Shown one piece after another: positions 58,011 to 64,000 of a stretch of DNA of 64,000 nt. Source of the stretch: Mactra quadrangularis (taxonomy: Eukaryota > Mollusca > Bivalvia > Venerida > Mactridae); the NCBI GenBank assembly GCA_025267735.1, contig CM046294.1, positions 19,712,162 to 19,776,161 on the forward strand. The letters run 5' to 3'. The notes under the pieces are model-generated. The model did no database searches, was not told the DNA's origin, and was given only the letters and a program-made list of their open reading frames with translations. The stretch's first letter is position 1. The number at the start of each line of letters is the position of its first letter. The position numbers and the translations under genes were made by a program.

Positions 58011-58293
58011 CAGGCACGTAGGAAGCATTTTCAGATGGGGGGGGCAAATTTGTTAATATTTATTTTAAGAAAAAAAATGTTACGGTACTTATGTTTAAGT
58101 TTAGTTTTACACTACATTTGAGCATCTTGTTCCATAAAAAGAATTTGCAGTATTGATTTTGAAGAAAAAGCACACATATATCAATCAATTTAGTGTGACA
58201 GATTAAATAAAGATCCCCAATCACTTTAACTGCTGAAAATATTTGGGGGGGGCTAAGCCCCCCCCCCCTAGTCCCCCTGCTCCTACGGGCCTG
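58011..58293. mobile_element. 283-bp MITE, 'CAGGCCCGTAGGAGC' ends
   Basis: The left 'caggcacgtaggaagc' is the inverse of the right 'gctcctacgggcctg' with small differences. A 5-bp direct repeat, gtttt, flanks it (58006-58010 and 58294-58298). G-rich and C-rich tracts lie inside the ends, able to pair with each other. The ends resemble the class of the element at 23177. Confidence 0.75.
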
Positions 58294-58988
58294 GTTTTTG
58301 GTCCATTACTCGAAGAAATTCAAGCTAATAAAACTTAACAATACATCGGTGCTATTGTAAATAAGCTTTTATGTATAACCTGGCATCTCTAAGACTTTTA
58401 CCTATACGTTCACCTATATCTAAGTTGTCTGGTTCAAATAGCATTATACTAGCCTATTGCGAATTGAATTTTTTTTAGCGTAGACACCCGGGTCGGCGAT
58501 ACGATTAGATTGTGTGTCGATTTTCGAATCTAGTGTCTTGAAGAGGTTTATGGTTTGAGCTTTACTCGGACTGGATATACCCTACCATGAAAATATGACA
58601 ACAATGTAAAATATTTTCCCCATTATTATAAGGTATAAGAAGAAGTTGTCGGCCTTGTCGATTGATAGTTAAGTACACAAGGAAGACAAATGTCAAGGAA
58701 AGCCATGTTAGTTGAGATGGCCGCAGTAAAATGGCAATAACAACAACAAGAACAACAAAACAACATCAAAACAACAGTAACTAACAACTCCGAGTCTATT
58801 TTTGAGGATGATAAAAAGGGATGATTGGTAAGGAGCAGTTTCTTAGAAACCATATACGGTGAGTCAGTCGTTGTAATTAACATAAATGGTGTCTACAAAC
58901 AATTACAATAATAACACGAGCTATATTCAAAAACAAAAATAGTCGCCGTAGTCAGACAAACAAAAATGGAAACTTGTCAAAAATAGTG
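58294..58988. other. DNA without recognised features
   Basis: An 85-codon minus-strand frame at 58626-58883 is Cys/Ser-rich over a caacaa tract and looks incidental. Confidence 0.35.
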
Positions 58989-58998
58989 GATCATAACT

Positions 58999-59066
58999 CA
59001 TTCGGAACACCCTCGACCTTTCATAAATGAATAATACGTAGCGAATGGCCGAGGATGTTCCGAATG
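58999..59066. mobile_element. 68-bp foldback with 10-bp direct repeats
   Basis: The ends 'cattcggaaca' and 'tgttccgaatg' are perfect inverses. The direct repeat GATCATAACT flanks the unit at 58989-58998 and 59067-59076. It is the smallest member of the 'TCGGAACaCCTCG' foldback family. Confidence 0.85.
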
Positions 59067-59808
59067 GATCATAACTTTATCTCTAGAGGAGAGACAGTAA
59101 CATAATTTGTATTATATTTTATATCATTAAACAATTTTAAGAGTTCAATGTTACTATTCAGAAAATCTACTCCCTCAATATTAATCTATATTTTATAGTC
59201 CTCGGCTCTGTTCCTTACACATCATTGCAGATGGATGTATTCTGTCATTCTCCTTTATCCAAAAGTGGAAGATCAATCATAGTCAACTGTGACTTGTACT
59301 ACATGTTTGGAACAAGTTGATGTCAAGTGGGCTCATGTCTCAAGAATCGTAAGACGTATTCAACAGTGCGAGGAAATATAGTTCAACAAAATATCATAGT
59401 AATAGACGAAAAGACAATACTATTTTGGAATCTAGTTAACAGAATGTTAATATATTTTTCACGATTTGTGCCAATGGCACAATTCTGATGACTCAACGAA
59501 AATATTACATTCAAACCTTTAGCGACTTTCAACCGCGCAAGAATACATAAACATACGTTTTCGCGGGAAACCGCTGCACGCATTCGTAGCGCTGTTGGAC
59601 TTTTAAGAGTGGTTGCTTTAAAGTATCATATGTATAATGAAATAAGTGTGTATTGCTTGATTCGATACTAAAAGAAGTATTAGCATTTCCAAAAATGCTT
59701 GAAATCGCCGTTTAGCCGTGTATTCTCCTTATCATAAAAACATTCAAGCAATATGCGTCAGCGTTTTAAACCGTCAAAGGTATATTTATAGAATACAATG
59801 ATTACCGT

Positions 59809-61987
59809 GCCCTGTTAACGTTATTAAAACCATTGATAGATATATGATTATTTAGGTTCGCCCGTATGAAGGGAAGATAGGTTTGCATTTTTCAACAAAT
59901 TCGAGTTTTAAAAAGAAAAAAAAATGTTACAATTAGTAACGCATATTTTCTGGTGTTATGTTGCAGCTTCCTTGAAAATGGTACTCGTTTATACATTGAT
60001 AATGTTATTTTCGGGTAATAAAAACAGATAAACCGACAAAACATGGCGTCGACCAGTCCATACACGCACCCCTATTTTGAATGTTCGACGTCCATTTTTT
60101 CGTCATGTGACCTCAAATGCATTGTTTTTATTGGCTTTTGGCAACCAGTGTCGACACAGAAATGCCCAATTCTTGATAATTGTCTTTATCGCCGCTCAGG
60201 AACGGCGATATTCATTAGCAAGAGCGGCGTTTAGCGTCAATCGATAATTGTATGACGTATAGCGTTAGTGTAGTAGAGTTTAGCGGTTCTATGTACAACG
60301 CTTATACATGTTGGCCAAACAAAGGCTTATTTATGTTTATATATACTTTACCAATCAATCTCAGTGTATGATTGACTGTTTTCTGCTAATCATTTAAGCA
60401 AAATTATACTTACAAATTCATTTTTTGGATACAACAGTTAATATAAAAGTTTAAATTTTCTTTAAAAATCTATATATCAACCTACTTTGGTACAACTTGT
60501 GAGACTCGCACATGTGTGTGCTTAGACGACTTCGCCCAAAAATGGTCTTCAAAACAAGTTTTTTCTTACAACTAATCAAGAATGGTTAAAATTAACAGGT
60601 TCATTATAATTTGTGCCATAAATTGGCATGACATTTAAACAAAAAACTGAAATATTAAAATTGTGCGTTGACTAGTATGAAATTGTTACCGCTAAACTGA
60701 GTATACTGTTTCACACAAAACAAATAAATTGTCTCAAACCAAAGTACAGACTAATGCGATGATATGTAATCAGAAAAACAATAGCACATGTTTAAATTTA
60801 AAGTATCATGCATGTTTATGTATGATGTATTGAAGAAATGCGCGTGTGTGACCATGGCCTATATAACTATATAATATAAAATAATAGTAGTTATTTATAA
60901 GTAATCATTAGTATTCTGTTATCAAGTTTCATCAAATATTCTATTTGCATTTGAAAAACCACTAGGGGAATTCGGTAAATTGGCAAATAACCAGTCCGTG
61001 GCGAGGTAATCCGAATCACGATACACTTGGTCTAGATGTCTTGAATATCTTACAGTTTTTACATGTCGAGGAAGGTATTTCATAAACAATTTTCTTCCGT
61101 AAGTCTGCAATGACAAGAATGCACAAAAAGCATGTGCAACGACAAACGGGTTTTAATTGATACTTTATACATGTATATATGAATATAATAGTATATTTTA
61201 ACTTTTGTAATTTATATCAATTTGACCATGAGGTTCATTTCATCTATTAACATACTTAGTAGTTTGGTTCAATCTTCATGTTGTTTTCTACCAAAGGGAG
61301 AGGATGTGTCATTAACTCATTAGTAAGAAATTGTGGACATACGTCTTTGACAGTTTGCAATTTTATGTAAGGAGTTTTAATTTATTTTTTTAGAAGGAGC
61401 GGTAATTGTACTTGTTGACGTTGACTTCATGTAATACCGCCACAGTGGTTTATTGTTCGAACAAAAAAAAACAGAACCCTGTTTATGTAATCAATACTAT
61501 GGACTAATCCACGACAGGGGATGCTCTAGAAGACAATAAAATATATTCTTTTAGTATGTTTCATGAGTTTCTTATTGGTGTAATGGTGCCATAACTGGTA
61601 TGCTTGACTAATGGGTAGTGGTTTATCTGCCACACTAATTATGTAAAAAAGAACGATTCAACTTTTATTTTAACACAGACTACCTCTGGAATGGATTGGT
61701 TCATTTTTTATGCTAACAAATTGTGTTGTTTTGTTCAAACTATAGTGTATTACATATTGTGACAAGAATTTATAAATTATCTTTAACATATTAGGGCTTT
61801 AATGAACATTATCTAGCGGTTAAAACGTATGTTCACGTTCTTTAGATCTATCGATTGGAATTCCCAAACTTAATACCAAAATGACCGATGTACCTGTAGA
61901 TCTTTCACAGCGGAAAGTAGTTCTGAAAAATGATAAAAAAACTAACAGTCAAAATACGGTACTAAATAAAAGGAAATCAAACACGAC
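59809..61987. other. 2.18-kb segment present only in copy B
   Basis: It lacks obvious terminal inverted repeats or a target duplication, so a deletion from copy A is as likely as an insertion here. It contains a hairpin (tatcgccg..cggcgata, 60188-60211), followed by decayed 'gcgtttagcgtc' words reminiscent of the elements at 10430 and 52549. A 63-codon frame begins at ATG 60043 (MASTSPYTHPYF), in good context (aaaacatgg) but unrecognised. Confidence 0.6.
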
Positions 61988-62148
61988 TGTCAAATATTAA
62001 TGAACTACAAGTTGACAGAAAGTGCTAGTTCAATACAAAATGTATGTTTCCAACAGTCCTACTTAGTAAGGTACATCTTGAGTAGATTTGAATATATGAT
62101 GACGGGACGCTAAATATAGAATCATTTTGGTTTGGTCTACATATAACC

Positions 62149-62365
62149 GAGCGGGCTTGGTCGAGAGGTTATAACGATGGACTGGTAATCATTTGATGCT
62201 CAGCTCCGCGTTAGTTCGGATCCCATTCAAAACTTTTTCCGTTGTATCATTGAGAAAGGAACTTTATCCTACTAGCTCAGTACTGGGCGACCAGGAAGTG
62301 AACCTAAAAGTGATAAATCTAATTTGTCTGAACTTGTTTCACAATCGAGCAAAAATAAATAAGTA
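62149..62365 (+). mobile_element. tRNA-Ser/Leu-headed SINE, complete copy
   Basis: The head 'gagcgggcttggtcgagagg' continues with 'ttataacgatggactggtaa', the long variable arm of a Ser/Leu tRNA and a B box 'gttcggatccc'. The core 'tatcattgagaaaggaactt' and tail 'cacaatcgagcaaaaataaa' follow. The anticodon position reads ggt, which fits neither Ser nor Leu, so it is not a working tRNA. Confidence 0.85.
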
Positions 62366-63573
62366 AAAATTATGATATAACTGATTATGATTGAAATGTA
62401 TTATCATTTCGTGATAAAAACACACGAATAAAGCATGATATGCGGCTTGTGATGAAAAAAAGATTTAATTATATAAATGTACCGAAATCATTCAAATTTG
62501 CACGCACTCCCTCTTGGCCTACGTATATCTAACCATGTACCAAGTTCTATAAGACTATGTTTGACGGCGAACATGTATTTCGTATCGCATGACCTTGGGC
62601 GAATTCTGGTACACTGAGACAAATGCTTTGTCATGTTTTAAAATACATTTATTAAATAAGGAATGCACACGTTGTTGTCTTTATTCAAAACAATGAGTGT
62701 GTATATCAAATACTCAAGTATACTTTATTTTAGAATATCTCGGTGCAATAAATGAGTCATTCTACAGAAGCGAGGTTGTGATTGTATTAATTCTGTATTG
62801 CGTTCACAAGTTCGCGACGAATTTTGGGACAGTAGTTGAACTGGTCTACCTCAAAGCCCCATTATCAAAAGAAACACTGTTTTTGGACTGCCATCAAAAT
62901 AAACATTTATCTATTTCAAACACCTCTAATGAACATTTTTTTTTTCAATTAAATTCAAATATCGCTTAAATATGTTAATGTTATTTATTGCATTTCAAAA
63001 TAAAGTAGATTAAAACCGAAAGTAGAATTTGGTTGTCAGTACTTGAAACAATCTAGTTTTGATCACAGTATGTTTAAGATGAATTCATGTAATAGAAAGT
63101 AAATGATCCAAAATGACATATTATTAAGCTCTAAAAATATTTTGGTTCAGGTATATTTAACATTAGCTTATTAAAAGAATATAGTGTGCTCTTATAAAAG
63201 TGCCATACTTTTTATAAGAAATGGACACATTGTCAAATACAACTTTAGAAAGCAGAATGGCTTGAGCAGTTTAATGTGTCTCTTCTAAATGTCATATTTG
63301 GATAACTTCATGCTTTGAAAACAGTTCTCAGGCATACGGTGGATGAATATACATCTGCATTATAGTGGTTATAATTTTGTAAAGAATAAAAATTAATCCA
63401 TTCTTAAATCTTCGACATGATTATTATACAAAACAAAGTTATGGAAGATAAAATCGAAATTTCTGTAGTATCTTATTTAAAAAATTATATATAATTTGAA
63501 TATATAAAAATGTTATATATACAGCTTATGTAGGATAATATGAGACATTGCTTACATAAACTATCGTTTAGAA

Positions 63574-64000
63574 CACTGGCACCAGAGACCTCACACTCGT
63601 TAAATACGCACATATATAATATTTTGTCATCAAACACCATTAAAATCGGTCCCGTATACATTACCGTGTACGAGTTATAACTGAACATTAGGTAGTGTAC
63701 ATGTGTGTACGCACAGAGAACTATATGCAGTACCCACCAAAAGTTTGAAGACATTTTCAGATTGAAGGCCTATTATATGGCTTTTAGCTAAAATTTGATA
63801 ACTGTTTATTTTGAAAGGCTTTGTAGTTTTGTATTATTTTTTTTATTTTTGGTGATCATTGTTATAACTGATACTTCAAAAATAGCATAAAAACTATGGT
63901 ATGGAAAATTAATACAATAATCATGGTTATGGTGGCTTTATAATGTCAGATGCTGAATCTTAAAAAGTGTTGCATTCATGAAATTTGTTTTCATTTTATC
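63574..64000 (+). mobile_element. CACTGG hAT MITE in copy B, cut by window end
   Basis: It begins 'cactggcaccagaga' after GTTTAGAA, matching the insertion site in copy A. From 63726 the Tc1/mariner-like MITE interrupts it exactly as in copy A and continues past the end. The 89-codon minus-strand frame over it is also present in copy A (79 codons) and reflects the MITE, not a gene. Confidence 0.9.

Larger units (their letters stand above)
59114..64000 (+). repeat. Large direct duplication, copy B (interrupted, runs off the window)
   Basis: Bases 59114-59808 and 61988-64000 correspond to copy A at 53454-54152 and from 54155 on. The 2.18 kb between (59809-61987) have no counterpart in copy A. 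A further 200 bp (62034-62235), including the SINE head, are also extra here. The right end of the duplication lies beyond the window. Confidence 0.92.

Noticed and set aside
62149..62235. Possible tRNA-Ser or tRNA-Leu gene
   Set aside because: The anticodon position reads ggt, the stems mismatch and a SINE body follows directly.

Overview
The window looks like intergenic or intronic nuclear DNA from an invertebrate animal, most likely a mollusc and plausibly a bivalve. It is AT-rich. No open frame longer than about 110 codons exists outside tandem repeats. It is packed with tRNA-headed SINEs, short inverted-repeat elements (MITEs) and minisatellites. The SINE bodies and tails (a 'ccttgagcaagg..actttatcc' core, a 'gcgttaaaaccc' tail) resemble SINE types I know from molluscan genomes. 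That placement comes from pattern memory, not a search. I found no intact protein gene, rRNA or convincing functional tRNA. Two gene remnants are clear: a frameshifted histone H3 fragment (40527-40720) and a decayed gene inside a transposon (49485-51807).

Layout. 1-5 kb: a Meta-type SINE, a 250-bp MITE and several large foldback palindromes. 5.8-7.7 kb: a complete 398-bp MITE with an exact 9-bp target duplication, a 20-unit 32-bp minisatellite and a 448-bp hAT-like element with an exact 8-bp duplication. 8.6-12.4 kb: a 1.44-kb hAT-like element (exact 8-bp duplication), a decayed hAT MITE, an element with 'gcgacgttta' repeats, a tRNA-Ser/Leu-headed SINE and a 600-bp minisatellite. 12.4-22 kb: mostly featureless, with SINEs at 16.8, 18.3, 19.3 and 20.1 kb. 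22-25.5 kb: a 32-bp array, a MITE, a strictly periodic 30-bp array and foldbacks. 26-34 kb: more MITEs, a loopless 100-bp palindrome and degenerate tandem repeats. 36-42 kb: CCAAT boxes with a possible first exon, then the H3 pseudogene. 42-48 kb: almost nothing recognisable.

49.3-52.1 kb is the most informative locus. A 408-bp MITE with its own 9-bp duplication is split by a 2.3-kb element. The insert has perfect 27-bp terminal inverted repeats, eight copies of a terminal-repeat motif on both strands, a plausible intron and a decayed unrecognised gene.

53.4-64 kb holds a large direct duplication of at least 2.6 kb. The copies differ by a 2.2-kb and a 0.2-kb segment. Both carry the same hAT MITE, itself split by the same Tc1/mariner-like MITE, so those insertions predate the duplication.

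The DNA therefore reads as a layered record of transposition. Target duplications and nesting allow several relative dates. The strongest candidates for something undescribed are the 2.3-kb element and the 9-bp-duplication MITE family.
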